From NCBI RefSeq assembly GCF_001905345.1, contig NZ_LFBV01000006.1, positions 372,001 to 436,000 of the forward strand: DNA of 64,000 nucleotides. The letters are read 5' to 3'. The notes beneath the pieces were generated by a model. It made no database searches and was not told the DNA's origin. It was given only the letters and a program-made list of their open reading frames with translations. The DNA is from Streptomyces uncialis. Lineage in GTDB: Bacteria; Actinomycetota; Actinomycetes; Streptomycetales; Streptomycetaceae. Each line of letters begins with the position of its first letter. Positions within the stretch are counted from its first letter, which is position 1. The position numbers were made by a program, and so were the translations under genes. Below are positions 27,337-35,311 of this stretch, piece by piece.

Positions 27337-28392
27337 TCAGCCGAGGCCGGCGTGCTCCAGGGCCTGCGACCCGGCCCGCAGCGCGGCGATCCGCTCCTCC
27401 AGGGTGAACCCGGCGGGGGCCAGTGTGAGGGTGGTGACCCCGGCCGCGGCGTACGCCTTCATCCGGTCCGCGATCCGTTCGACGGACCCGAGGAGCGTGG
27501 TGGAGTCGATCAGCTCGTGCGGGATCGCCGCGGCGGCGCCGACCTTGTCGCCGGACAGGTACTTGTCCTGGATCTCGGCGGCCTCGCGCTCGTAGCCCAT
27601 GCGCTGGGCGAGCTGGTTGTAGAAGTTCTGCTTGCGGCTGCCCATGCCACCGACGTAGAGCGCGGTGTACGGGCGGAACGTGTCCGCGAGCGCGGTCACG
27701 TCCTTGTCGTCACCGAGGGCGAGCGGCAGCGTGGGGCAGACGTCGAAGCCGTCGAGTGTCAGGCCCGCCTTGTCGCGTCCCGCGCGCAGATGCCGGATCG
27801 CGGTGTCCTCCAGATGGTCGGCCGAGGAGAAGATCAGCAGGGCGCCGTCGGCGATCTCGCCGGTCTGCTCCAGGTTCTTCGGGCCGATCGCGGCGATGTA
27901 CAGGGGGATGTGCTCGCGCTCGGGGTGGACGGTCAGCTTCAAAGGCTTGCCGGGGCCGCCGGGCAGCGGCAGTGTCCAGTGGGCACCCTCGTACGAGAGA
28001 CGTTCGCGGGTCATGGCCTTGCGGACGATCTCCACGTACTCACGGGTACGGGCGAGGGGCTTGTCGAACTTCACCCCGTACCAGCCCTCGGAGACCTGGG
28101 GGCCGGAGACACCGAGGCCGAGCCGGAACCGGCCGCCCGACAGGGAGTCCAGGGTGGCGGCGGTCATCGCGGTCATCGCGGGCTGGCGGGCCGGGATCTG
28201 GAGGATGGCGGAGCCCACGTCGATACGTTCCGTCTGGGCGGCGACCCAGGACAGCACGGTGGGCGCGTCGGAGCCGTACGCCTCCGCGGCCCAGCAGACG
28301 GCGTAGCCGAGCCGGTCCGCCTCCTGGGCGACCGCGAGATTGTCCGCGTCCATTCCCGCGCCCCAGTAGCCGAGGTTGATCCCGAGCTGCAT
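27337..28392 (-). CDS. LLM-class F420-dependent oxidoreductase
   Basis: This 351-residue luciferase-like TIM barrel has the N-terminal MQLGINLGYWGAGMDADN, AQEADRLGYAVCWAAEAYG, and the F420 phosphate-binding segment TLDSLSGGRFRLGLGVSGPQ. GVTTLTLAPAGF closes the barrel near the C-terminus. It probably reduces a substrate with F420H2; the substrate is unknown. It resembles F420-dependent glucose-6-phosphate-dehydrogenase relatives more than the flavin-using protein at 15.7 kb. The gene is divergent from the aldo/keto reductase gene, sharing a 207-bp control region. Confidence 0.9.
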   Translation of the reverse strand: MQLGINLGYWGAGMDADNLAVAQEADRLGYAVCWAAEAYGSDAPTVLSWVAAQTERIDVGSAILQIPARQPAMTAMTAATLDSLSGGRFRLGLGVSGPQVSEGWYGVKFDKPLARTREYVEIVRKAMTRERLSYEGAHWTLPLPGGPGKPLKLTVHPEREHIPLYIAAIGPKNLEQTGEIADGALLIFSSADHLEDTAIRHLRAGRDKAGLTLDGFDVCPTLPLALGDDKDVTALADTFRPYTALYVGGMGSRKQNFYNQLAQRMGYEREAAEIQDKYLSGDKVGAAAAIPHELIDSTTLLGSVERIADRMKAYAAAGVTTLTLAPAGFTLEERIAALRAGSQALEHAGLG

Positions 28393-28599
28393 GGCCGATT
28401 CCCCTTACTGACGAGTAACGTGGCTGTGCGGCTGACCCTAGCGCGCGGCGGGCGATCCGTCAGGACCGGTGGGCGCCGCGCTCCCGTCCGTCCCCCGCCA
28501 CCTGGGGAGTCACCCGTGGTGGGGACGGCCGTGCCGGTTCGGCGTGGGTTGTCCACAGGCTCCGCGCCGCCGGACATCCGGCCAGTAGTGTCAACGCCC

Positions 28600-29583
28600 A
28601 TGGAGCAGAGGTATCTCGGCCGTACCGGCCTGCGTGTGTCCCGCATCGGGCTCGGCACCCTGACCTGGGGCCGCGACACCGACGAGAGCGACGCCGCCGA
28701 CCTGTTGAAGCTGTTCTGGGACGCGGGCGGCTCCCTGGTCGACACGGCCGATGTGTACGGCGACGGGGAGGCGGAGTATCTGCTCGGGCGCCTGATAGAA
28801 CGCCTCGTGCCGCGGCGGGATCTGGTGATCGCCACCAAGGCGGGCAGCGTGCCCGACCCGCAACGGCGCTTCGACGGCTCGCGCGGGCATCTGCTGAGCG
28901 CCCTGGACGCCTCCCTCGCCCGTCTCGGCACGGACCACGTCGATCTGTGGCAGCTCCACGCCTTCGACCCGACGACCCCGCTGGAGGAGACCCTTCAGGC
29001 CGTCGACATCGCCGTCAGCAGCGGCCGGGCACGGTACGCGGGCGTCTCCAACTACTGCGGCTGGCAACTCGCGAAGGCCGCCACCTGGCAGCTCGCCGCC
29101 CCCGGCACCCGGGCCCGGCTGGCGAGTACGCAGATGGAGTACTCGCTGCTCCAGCGCGGGGTGGAGCGCGAGGTGCTGCCCGCCGCGCTGGACCTGGGCG
29201 TGGGGCTGCTGCCCTCGTCCCCGCTCGGCCGCGGGGTGCTCACGGGGAAGTACCGGCACACCACTCCCCCGGACTCACGCGGCGCCTCCGAGCATCTGTC
29301 GCTCTTCGTGGAGCCGTACCTGGACAACGAGGGCGCCCGCATCGTGGACGCCGTGACGACCGCCGCCGACGGTCTCGCCGTCACCCCGCTCCAGGTGGCC
29401 CTCGCCTGGGTGCGGGACCGCCCGGGCGTGACGGCCCCGATCGTCGGCGCGCGCCACGCGCAGCAGCTCACGGCAGCGCTGTCAGTGGAGACCCTTAGTC
29501 TTCCTGACGAGATCCGCCGGGCCCTCGACGATGTGTCGGCGCCCATCCACCGCTATCCCGACCAGGACTGGAGCACGTTGTGA
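28600..29583 (+). CDS. Aldo/keto reductase
   Basis: This 327-residue NADPH-dependent (beta/alpha)8 barrel has the complete catalytic tetrad: Asp48 and Tyr53 in VDTADVYGDGEAE, Lys80 in VIATKAGS and His120 in DLWQLHAFD. The C-terminal cofactor loop APIVGARHAQQL is present. It should reduce aldehydes or ketones of unknown identity. The ATG at 28600 is chosen because the barrel starts directly (MEQRYLGRTGLRVSRIGLGT). The upstream open frame is the antisense of the F420 gene. Its stop overlaps the start of the following gene by four bases, so the two are translationally coupled. Confidence 0.93.
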   Translation: MEQRYLGRTGLRVSRIGLGTLTWGRDTDESDAADLLKLFWDAGGSLVDTADVYGDGEAEYLLGRLIERLVPRRDLVIATKAGSVPDPQRRFDGSRGHLLSALDASLARLGTDHVDLWQLHAFDPTTPLEETLQAVDIAVSSGRARYAGVSNYCGWQLAKAATWQLAAPGTRARLASTQMEYSLLQRGVEREVLPAALDLGVGLLPSSPLGRGVLTGKYRHTTPPDSRGASEHLSLFVEPYLDNEGARIVDAVTTAADGLAVTPLQVALAWVRDRPGVTAPIVGARHAQQLTAALSVETLSLPDEIRRALDDVSAPIHRYPDQDWSTL

Positions 29584-32153
29584 ACACGGAGGCCGCGCAC
29601 CCCCGGGCCGCAGGGCCCGCGCCGGAGACCGAGGCCGCGAGCGGGGCGGGCGGCCAGGACGGTGACGCGCCTGAACCCCGGGACGGGTCCGGTCCGGGGG
29701 CGCGGGGGAACGGCCTCGGTGACGACCAGGTCGGCCAGGGCGAGCAGGTAAGCCGGAGCGACCCTGATGGCCAGGGCGAGCAGGGGGACGGTCCGGCGAG
29801 CGGAGCGGCCGGCGCCCCCGGCGACGGGGAGGCGGCGGACATCACGGACGGCACGACGGACGACATGGCGGACGCGGTCGGGTCCGGCGACGACGCGGCC
29901 CCGGCGGACGGCGACAGCTCGGCGGGCACCAGCGGTGAGAACGGTGACGAGGCCGGTGAAGCCGGTGAAGCCACCGTCGTAGCCGTCGCAACCGGTACGG
30001 ACGGCGAGAAGGCGGCGGAGGCCACCGAGGCCGAGGCCGAACTCGCCGCGCAGCGCGAGGTGCGTGAGCGGATCGAGCGGCGCAAGGCCGAGAAGGCGGG
30101 GCCCGTCGACAGCGGCGCCAAGCTGAGCGGGACCGCCGCCGAACTGCTGGCCGCCGTGCGCGCGGTCGAGAGCGGTGAGAAGCCCGCGAAGACCTTCGGC
30201 GAACCGGCCGCGGCCCCGCGCAGGCCCGCCGCGCCGCCCGTCGCACCCGCGCCGCGTCCGGTCGTGGCGCCGGGCCCCTCCGCGCCCGCTCCGCCGCCCG
30301 CGACCGTGGGCGGGATCGGTACGGTCCTGGCCGAGGGCGGGGCCCCGGAGTCGCTGGCCGGTGCGGTGGCCGCCACGCTCGGGGAGGACGCGGCCGAGCG
30401 GCTGCGGGACGATCCGTGGCAGTTGCTCCGGGTCCCCGGTGTCCGTCCCGAGCAGGCCGACAGCTTCGCCCGGGCCTGCCTCGGGCCCGACTGCGGCCCG
30501 GCCGACGAGCGCCGGGGCCGGGCCATCACCGTCTGGCTGCTGGATCAGGCGGCGCTGGCGGGACACACCGCGCTCGACGCGCCCGCGCTGAGCGCGGCGC
30601 TGGAGCAGCGGTCCGTTCCGGTGCCCGACTCCGCGGTGCAGAGCGCCATCGCCGAAGGCGAGGTGCTGGTCTTCCAGGACGTGTTGGACATCCCCGGCGC
30701 CACCCCCGGTGAGACACCGCGCCCGGCGGCCGAGGCCGGACCGGCGGGCGAGGGTCCCGAAGGAAACGACGGGACCGACGGGACCGACGCCGAGGAGGGC
30801 GAACCGGAGCGGCCGGTACGGGTCCTCATCGGGCTGGAGCGCTTCGCGCTGGCCGAGGAGAGCCTGGCCGACGGGCTCGCCCGACTGGTGAACTCACCGG
30901 TGGACGGCGGCGCGGGGCCCACGGAGCCGGAACCGGCCGCCGGAGCGGCGCGCGGCGCCGCCGCCGAGCTGATCCGCGCCTGCGCGACGCACGCCCTTGT
31001 GGCACACACCGGCGGCGAGGCCGCGCGCGCGGAGGTCGCCGCCCTGGTGACCGCGGAGCTGGCGCGGGGCCGACGGGTGATCGCGGCCACGCACACCGCG
31101 GACGGACGCGACAGGTTCGCCGCTCTCCTCGCGGCGGCCGGCGCCCCGGGGGGCGCTCAGGGCGTTCAGGGGGACGGGCCGGACCCGCGGGCCGCCGGGG
31201 TCGCGGTGACCGTCGCCGGGCTGCTGTCCGGTGCCGAGGGGCCGGGCCGGGACGGCGAGGGCGCGCTGGTCACGGATCTGCTGGTGGTGCTGGACGCGCC
31301 ACAGCTGGACGTGGAGAGCGCCGCGATGCTCGTGGAGTCGCTGCCGGACGGGGCACGTCTGGTGCTGAGCGGTGATCCGGCCGTGCTGTGGTCGACGGGT
31401 CCCGGCCGGGTCTTCGCGGATCTGCTGGCGGCCCGGGTCTGCCCCCAGATCGCTTCCCGCACCCCGGACCCGGGCCCGATCGGTGAACTGATCTCCGGTA
31501 TCGCGTTCGGTGAGCTCACCCAGGTCGAGGCCCCCGGCAAGGAAGTCATGATCGTCCCAGTCCGGGACCCGGGCGAGGCGGTGCACCGCACGGTCCAGCT
31601 GGTCGCCGACTCGATCCCCCGGGCCCTCGGGGTACCGGCCGAGCACACTCAAGTGATCACTCCGGGCCATGGGGGCGCGGTGGGCACCCGCGCCTTGAAC
31701 ACCGCGCTCAAGGAGCGGCTCAACCCCGGTCCGGGCAGGTTCGGCGGGTTCGACCCGGGTGACCGGGTGGTGTGGTCACCCGTGCCGGGCCGCGCGGTCC
31801 CGGGCAGCGTGGTGGGCGCCGACGCGGAAGGGCTGCGGCTGGAGTGCGACGGTTCGCCGGTCGTGGTGGCCCGGGAGCGGGTCGAGCAGAGCGTGCGGCA
31901 CGGCTGGGCGATGACCGCCCACCAGGCCGTGGGGCGGCGCTGGCCCGCCGCCGTCGTCGTCCTGCCGGGGGACGCGGCGCACACCCTGAGCCGGGCGTGG
32001 GTGTACACCGCCTTCGGCCGGGGCGAGCGGCATCTGTCCGTGGTGCACGGGGTGGAGCAGGCGTTGCCCCGCGCGGTGGCTGAGGGCGCGCCCAAGCCGC
32101 GTACGACACGGTTGGCGGACCTGCTGCGCGGCCAGGTACCGGCGGCGGAGTAG
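29580..32153 (+). CDS. RecD2-like helicase homologue with helix-hairpin-helix and degenerate ATPase motifs
   Basis: The first 230 residues of this 857-residue protein are acidic, low-complexity and probably disordered. A helix-hairpin-helix unit follows (LRDDPWQLLRVPGVRPEQAD, about 276-295), as in RecD2 helicases. The helicase-like body keeps the fold landmarks but not the catalytic residues. Motif I reads VAHTGGEAARAE instead of a GxGxGK[T/S] loop, motif II LVVLDAPQLD lacks the Asp-Glu pair, and motif V has TAHQAVGRRW where RecD2 has THKSQG. It could be a DNA-binding, non-hydrolysing relative. It is coupled to the aldo/keto reductase gene, and an 8-bp tandem array lies directly behind it. 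Confidence 0.75.
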   Translation: MNTEAAHPRAAGPAPETEAASGAGGQDGDAPEPRDGSGPGARGNGLGDDQVGQGEQVSRSDPDGQGEQGDGPASGAAGAPGDGEAADITDGTTDDMADAVGSGDDAAPADGDSSAGTSGENGDEAGEAGEATVVAVATGTDGEKAAEATEAEAELAAQREVRERIERRKAEKAGPVDSGAKLSGTAAELLAAVRAVESGEKPAKTFGEPAAAPRRPAAPPVAPAPRPVVAPGPSAPAPPPATVGGIGTVLAEGGAPESLAGAVAATLGEDAAERLRDDPWQLLRVPGVRPEQADSFARACLGPDCGPADERRGRAITVWLLDQAALAGHTALDAPALSAALEQRSVPVPDSAVQSAIAEGEVLVFQDVLDIPGATPGETPRPAAEAGPAGEGPEGNDGTDGTDAEEGEPERPVRVLIGLERFALAEESLADGLARLVNSPVDGGAGPTEPEPAAGAARGAAAELIRACATHALVAHTGGEAARAEVAALVTAELARGRRVIAATHTADGRDRFAALLAAAGAPGGAQGVQGDGPDPRAAGVAVTVAGLLSGAEGPGRDGEGALVTDLLVVLDAPQLDVESAAMLVESLPDGARLVLSGDPAVLWSTGPGRVFADLLAARVCPQIASRTPDPGPIGELISGIAFGELTQVEAPGKEVMIVPVRDPGEAVHRTVQLVADSIPRALGVPAEHTQVITPGHGGAVGTRALNTALKERLNPGPGRFGGFDPGDRVVWSPVPGRAVPGSVVGADAEGLRLECDGSPVVVARERVEQSVRHGWAMTAHQAVGRRWPAAVVVLPGDAAHTLSRAWVYTAFGRGERHLSVVHGVEQALPRAVAEGAPKPRTTRLADLLRGQVPAAE

Positions 32154-32216
32154 GACCGCGGGGCCGCGTGCGAGGGGGCCGACCCCTCGTACGGCGGCGG
32201 TGCTCGGCCCGGAACG

Positions 32217-32368
32217 GGCGTCACGGCGTCACGGCGTCACGGCGTCACGGCGTCACGGCGTCACGGCGTCACGGCGTCACGGCGTCACGGCGTCACGGCG
32301 TCACGGCGTCACGGCGTCACGGCGTCACGGCGTCAGGGCGTCAGGGCGTCAGGGCGTCAGGGCGTCAG
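32217..32368. repeat. 8-bp tandem array, 19 units
   Basis: Fourteen exact GGCGTCAC units (32217-32328) are followed without a break by five GGCGTCAG units (32329-32368). The period of 8 is not a multiple of 3 and the array lies after the stop codon at 32153, so it is not coding. Such arrays change length by slippage. The abrupt switch of the last base suggests two separate expansion events. Confidence 0.95.
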
Positions 32369-32380
32369 GGTGGAACGGCG

Positions 32381-32422
32381 ACCGGCCCCCGGGGTCCCTC
32401 TACGGGGAGCCCGGGGGCCGGT
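32381..32422. terminator. Hairpin between convergent genes
   Basis: Bases 32381-32393 pair perfectly with 32410-32422 (13 bp), with a few further pairs inside the loop. It lies between the tandem array and the 3' end of the next minus-strand gene. Confidence 0.75.
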
Positions 32423-32456
32423 GGGTTGTGCGTGGCGGTGGGGTGCGGGCAGCGGG

Positions 32457-33335
32457 TCAGCGTCCCCCGTCGCGCCGCTGCGGCCCCTCGCCGTCGGGAT
32501 CGCCGCCGTCCGGATCGGGTTCGCCGTCCGGGTCGTCGTCCGGGTCGTCGTCGCGACCGGAGGTGGGCTCGATGTCGAGGTCGTCCTCCAGCCCGGGGCG
32601 GTCGTCGTCGACCGCCGCGTCCACGAGGTCCGTGAGGGCGTCCGCCGTGTCGGTGCGGGGCTCGACGGCCCCGGTCCGCACGGTGTCCTCGATGTCGTCG
32701 TCCAGATCGTCGATGTCCACGATGTCCTCGTCGTCGAAGACGGCGCTGACATCGAAGCGGCACACCACCCGCTGCGGGTCCGCGTGCTCGAAGGGGCTCT
32801 CCAGCCACACGCCCGGGTCCTCCGGGTCGTCGGTGGCCGTCACCCACAGCGTGGAGTCGCCCTCCTCCAGCCCGAACTCCTTGTGCCGGGAGGCGATCTC
32901 GTCGGGTTCGAACTCCCCGAAGAGGACGCCGAGCGCGCCGTGCACGGTGGTGCCCGCCGTGTCGACGAGCGGCGCGCCGTCCGCCTCGGCGGCCTCTACG
33001 CGCTGGGCCTGGGCCATGAGCCGCTGCGGCTCCACCACCGAGTAGTCGCGGCGGATCAGCACGCTGACCGCGTTCGGCTCCTCGGGGCCGGTGTACGGAG
33101 GAAGGGCGTCCTCCGAACCGGGGATCTCGAAGGGGGTGACCTCGTCGTAGCGGTCGTAGAGCAGCTCGTCGTACTCCTCGGCCGCGACGGCCAACTCGTT
33201 GAACGCTTCGTAGACGGCCGGGTCGTCCTCCCCCGACCTCCGCTCGACCGCGGCAAGGTGGCGGTCGAGCGCGGCCTTGACCGCCTCGGCGGCGGCGCGT
33301 ACCTCGGCAACCGTGGGCTGCGCAGCATCAGACAT
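32457..33335 (-). CDS. Conserved hypothetical protein with acidic C-terminal tail
   Basis: This 292-residue protein is of unrecognised family. Residues 1-60 are helical (VRAAAEAVKAALDRHLAAVE, EAFNELAVAAEEYDELLYDR). The middle has a compact region (VSVLIRRDYSVVEPQRLMAQ, HGALGVLFGEFEPDEIASRH, STLWVTATDDPEDPGVWLES). The last 80 residues are dominated by Asp, Glu, Gly and Pro. There is no signal peptide or membrane span. The ATG at 33335 lacks a ribosome site, but a TAGCGT hexamer ends 7 bases upstream, suggesting a leaderless transcript. It is divergent from the DUF5703 gene with only 47 bp between the starts. The function is unknown. Confidence 0.75.
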   Translation of the reverse strand: MSDAAQPTVAEVRAAAEAVKAALDRHLAAVERRSGEDDPAVYEAFNELAVAAEEYDELLYDRYDEVTPFEIPGSEDALPPYTGPEEPNAVSVLIRRDYSVVEPQRLMAQAQRVEAAEADGAPLVDTAGTTVHGALGVLFGEFEPDEIASRHKEFGLEEGDSTLWVTATDDPEDPGVWLESPFEHADPQRVVCRFDVSAVFDDEDIVDIDDLDDDIEDTVRTGAVEPRTDTADALTDLVDAAVDDDRPGLEDDLDIEPTSGRDDDPDDDPDGEPDPDGGDPDGEGPQRRDGGR

Positions 33336-33382
33336 AGTGCAGACGCTATCCGTACCGGGCCGGTGCCCGCACAATAGATGCG

Positions 33383-33571
33383 ATGCCGGAATACGAATTT
33401 GTCGACGTGTATGTCCCCCGCGGGGTGACCCGCAAGGACACGACCCGCCTGCTGACCGACCACGCGGAGTACGGACACTGGGAGTTGGACCGTCTGAGAC
33501 TGCACCCGGACGGCAGCCGCAGGGTGCGGTTGCGGCGCCGGATCATCCGCCAGGTGCGCGCCACATGGTGA
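33383..33571 (+). CDS. DUF5703-family small protein
   Basis: This 62-residue basic protein (PEYEFVDVYVPRGVTRKD, YGHWELDRLRLHPDGSRRV, LRRRIIRQVRATW) is of a small family conserved across actinomycetes. The Arg-rich C-terminus could contact nucleic acid or a membrane surface; nothing is known of its role. The CACAAT hexamer 7 bases before the ATG and the absence of a ribosome site suggest a leaderless message. The gene ends 19 bp before a strong hairpin with a T-run. Confidence 0.88.
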   Translation: MPEYEFVDVYVPRGVTRKDTTRLLTDHAEYGHWELDRLRLHPDGSRRVRLRRRIIRQVRATW

Positions 33572-33590
33572 CGGACCACGGCGAAAGGGA

Positions 33591-33618
33591 AGTGGGCCCC
33601 GCGTTCGCGGGGCCCACT
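33591..33618 (+). terminator. Intrinsic terminator of the DUF5703 gene
   Basis: A 12-bp stem (AGTGGGCCCCGC and its complement) with loop GTTC, followed after four bases by a TTTT run at about 33623. It is one of the few classical rho-independent sites in the window. Confidence 0.85.
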
Positions 33619-33828
33619 CAGTGTTTTACGGAGAGCGACGAGATCCCGGTACCGCGCGGTCGCCGAAGGCGGTGACCTGCGGGGTTCCGGCCGCCGTGAG
33701 CGCGCCGTGTGATGTCCGTGACAGCAGGGCCGTCAGACCCCGCAGAGCGTACGGATGACCCCCGCACGGGCGACGCCCGGTCGTGCGACCACTGTCACCG
33801 GGGTGACGGGCGCCGGGGCGCGCGCCCC

Positions 33829-34761
33829 TCACGCACCCACGCGCCCCCGGCGGTACAGGACTCCGCCGCCGAGCGCCGCGCCCGCGGCAAGCAGTCCGGC
33901 CGCTCCGATCGGCAGCGGGCTGCCGGTCTCGGCGAGGCTGCCCCCGGTGCGGGATTCCGCGGCGCGGGCCGCGCCGCGGTCCGAGGAGCCGACCGTGTGA
34001 CGGGCGGGCCCGGCGGGCCAGCCGCGGGTCTCCGTCCCGGGCTTCGTGTGCTGTTCCGGGGCGACGGGCCCCCCGGGAGCACCCGGAGTACCGGGCGCAC
34101 CGGGGGTACCCGGCGTCGCGGGGGTACCGGGGCTCCCCGGCGTCCCGGGCGTCCCGGGCTGCCCAGGGGTGCCGGGCCCACCGGGCGTGCCGGGGCCCTC
34201 AGGACCACCGGGGTTCCCGGGAGTGCCCGGGTTCCCCGGAGTGCCGGGTGCCTCGGGACCTCCCGGGTTCCCGGGCCCACCAGGCCCACCGGGCTCCGTC
34301 GGCTCGGTCGGCCGCTCGGGCGGGGTGCCCGCGTCGCCGTTGCCGCAGTCGTTGCCCATGGCCGGGTTGCCGACACCGATGACGTCGACGCTGTTGCCGC
34401 ACGCGTTCACCGGGACGTGCACCGGGGCCTCGACGGTGTTCCCGGAGGCCACCCCCGGTGAGTCGCTGGTCCGTCCGCCCGCGTGCGCTCCGCCGGGCCG
34501 CTGCGGGCCGCCCCGCGCGGAGGCGTTCACACAGGTGTTCCCGTACGCGGGATTGAGGAGCCCCACGGCGTTCACCGTGTTTCCGCACGCGTTGACCGGG
34601 ACGTCCACGGGCGCGTGGACCGTGTTCCCGGAGAGCACACCGGGCGATCCGGACGCCGTACCGTGCGCGCCGGAGTCCGCTTGCGCGTATCCGCCCCCGG
34701 TCGCCAAGGCGCCGGTCGCGGCCACCATCGTGATCAGTCCCTTGCGCGTGACCTGTCGCAT
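33829..34761 (-). CDS. chpC: Long cell-wall-anchored chaplin with collagen-like linker (chpC type)
   Basis: This 310-residue secreted protein has a signal peptide (MRQVTRKGLITMVAATGALA, cut near 28). It has two chaplin domains with the usual cysteine pairs (Cys59/Cys77 and Cys121/Cys139, e.g. VNACGNTVNAVGLLNPAYGN), then a Pro/Gly linker. The sorting signal LAETG (276-280) is followed by a hydrophobic helix and RRGRVGA. A class E sortase should join it to peptidoglycan, exposing the amyloid-forming domains on aerial hyphae. Residues 158-232 consist of 25 consecutive Gly-x-Pro-like triplets, 22 starting with Gly. The ATG at 34761 has AGGTGG upstream. It follows chpH on the same strand, the arrangement known for chpC/chpH. 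Confidence 0.92.
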   Translation of the reverse strand: MRQVTRKGLITMVAATGALATGGGYAQADSGAHGTASGSPGVLSGNTVHAPVDVPVNACGNTVNAVGLLNPAYGNTCVNASARGGPQRPGGAHAGGRTSDSPGVASGNTVEAPVHVPVNACGNSVDVIGVGNPAMGNDCGNGDAGTPPERPTEPTEPGGPGGPGNPGGPEAPGTPGNPGTPGNPGGPEGPGTPGGPGTPGQPGTPGTPGSPGTPATPGTPGAPGTPGAPGGPVAPEQHTKPGTETRGWPAGPARHTVGSSDRGAARAAESRTGGSLAETGSPLPIGAAGLLAAGAALGGGVLYRRGRVGA

Positions 34762-34850
34762 AACCACCTGTTCCCTGCCCCTGCTCCGTACTCGCTGTGC
34801 CATGCCTGGTGCCGTACCGTCCCCGCCCCTCCCCCGGCCCCCAAAAGCGA

Positions 34851-34885
34851 TGGCCCCGGAGTGCATGGATGGCACTCCGGGGCCA
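34851..34885 (-). terminator. Intrinsic terminator behind chpH
   Basis: A 14-bp perfect stem (34851-34864 with 34872-34885) with a 7-base loop, followed on the minus strand by a TTTT run. It separates chpH from the long chaplin gene downstream, so the two are at least partly transcribed on their own. Confidence 0.85.
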
Positions 34886-34919
34886 GGACCTCAGGGCCTC
34901 ACGGAAGGAGGCGCGGCAA

Positions 34920-35153
34920 TCAGCTGTTGATACAGGTGTTGCCGAAGGCGGGGTTCAGCAGACCGACCACGTTGACGGTGTTGCCGCAGACGTTGATCGG
35001 CACGTGGACCGGCACCTGGACGACGTTGCCCGAGAGCACGCCGGGGGACCCCACGGCGGCACCCTGGGCACCGGCATCGGCGATGGCGAGGCCCGCACCC
35101 GCGAGCATGAGGCCACCGGTGGCAGCCGCGACGGCGACGACCTTCTTGATCAT
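34920..35153 (-). CDS. chpH: Short chaplin ChpH
   Basis: This 77-residue precursor has signal peptide MIKKVVAVAAATGGLMLAGA, cut near Ala25, leaving a mature chaplin of about 52 residues: GSPGVLSGNVVQVPVHVPIN, then the pair Cys...Cys in VCGNTVNVVGLLNPAFGN-TC. Short chaplins are secreted and self-assemble into amyloid-like fibres that lower water surface tension and coat aerial hyphae and spores. The length matches ChpH. The ATG at 35153 has AGGAGG 7 bases upstream; an open extension upstream would spoil the signal peptide. Confidence 0.95.
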   Translation of the reverse strand: MIKKVVAVAAATGGLMLAGAGLAIADAGAQGAAVGSPGVLSGNVVQVPVHVPINVCGNTVNVVGLLNPAFGNTCINS

Positions 35154-35311
35154 GAGTTCCTCCTTGTTGGCAGAACGGTCCCCAGCACGCGGACCGCACC
35201 ACCTGTAACGAGGAGGGCGCAATGGAGCTACGAGCTTATCTTCGGATTCACTCTTTCCGGAGCGGCTCCGTACATACGCCCGAATAACGGAACCGGCCGC
35301 TCCGGCCGCCG

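Noticed and set aside
32217..32368. CRISPR array
   Set aside because: Units are 8 bp without spacers, so this is a simple tandem array; no cas gene is in the window.
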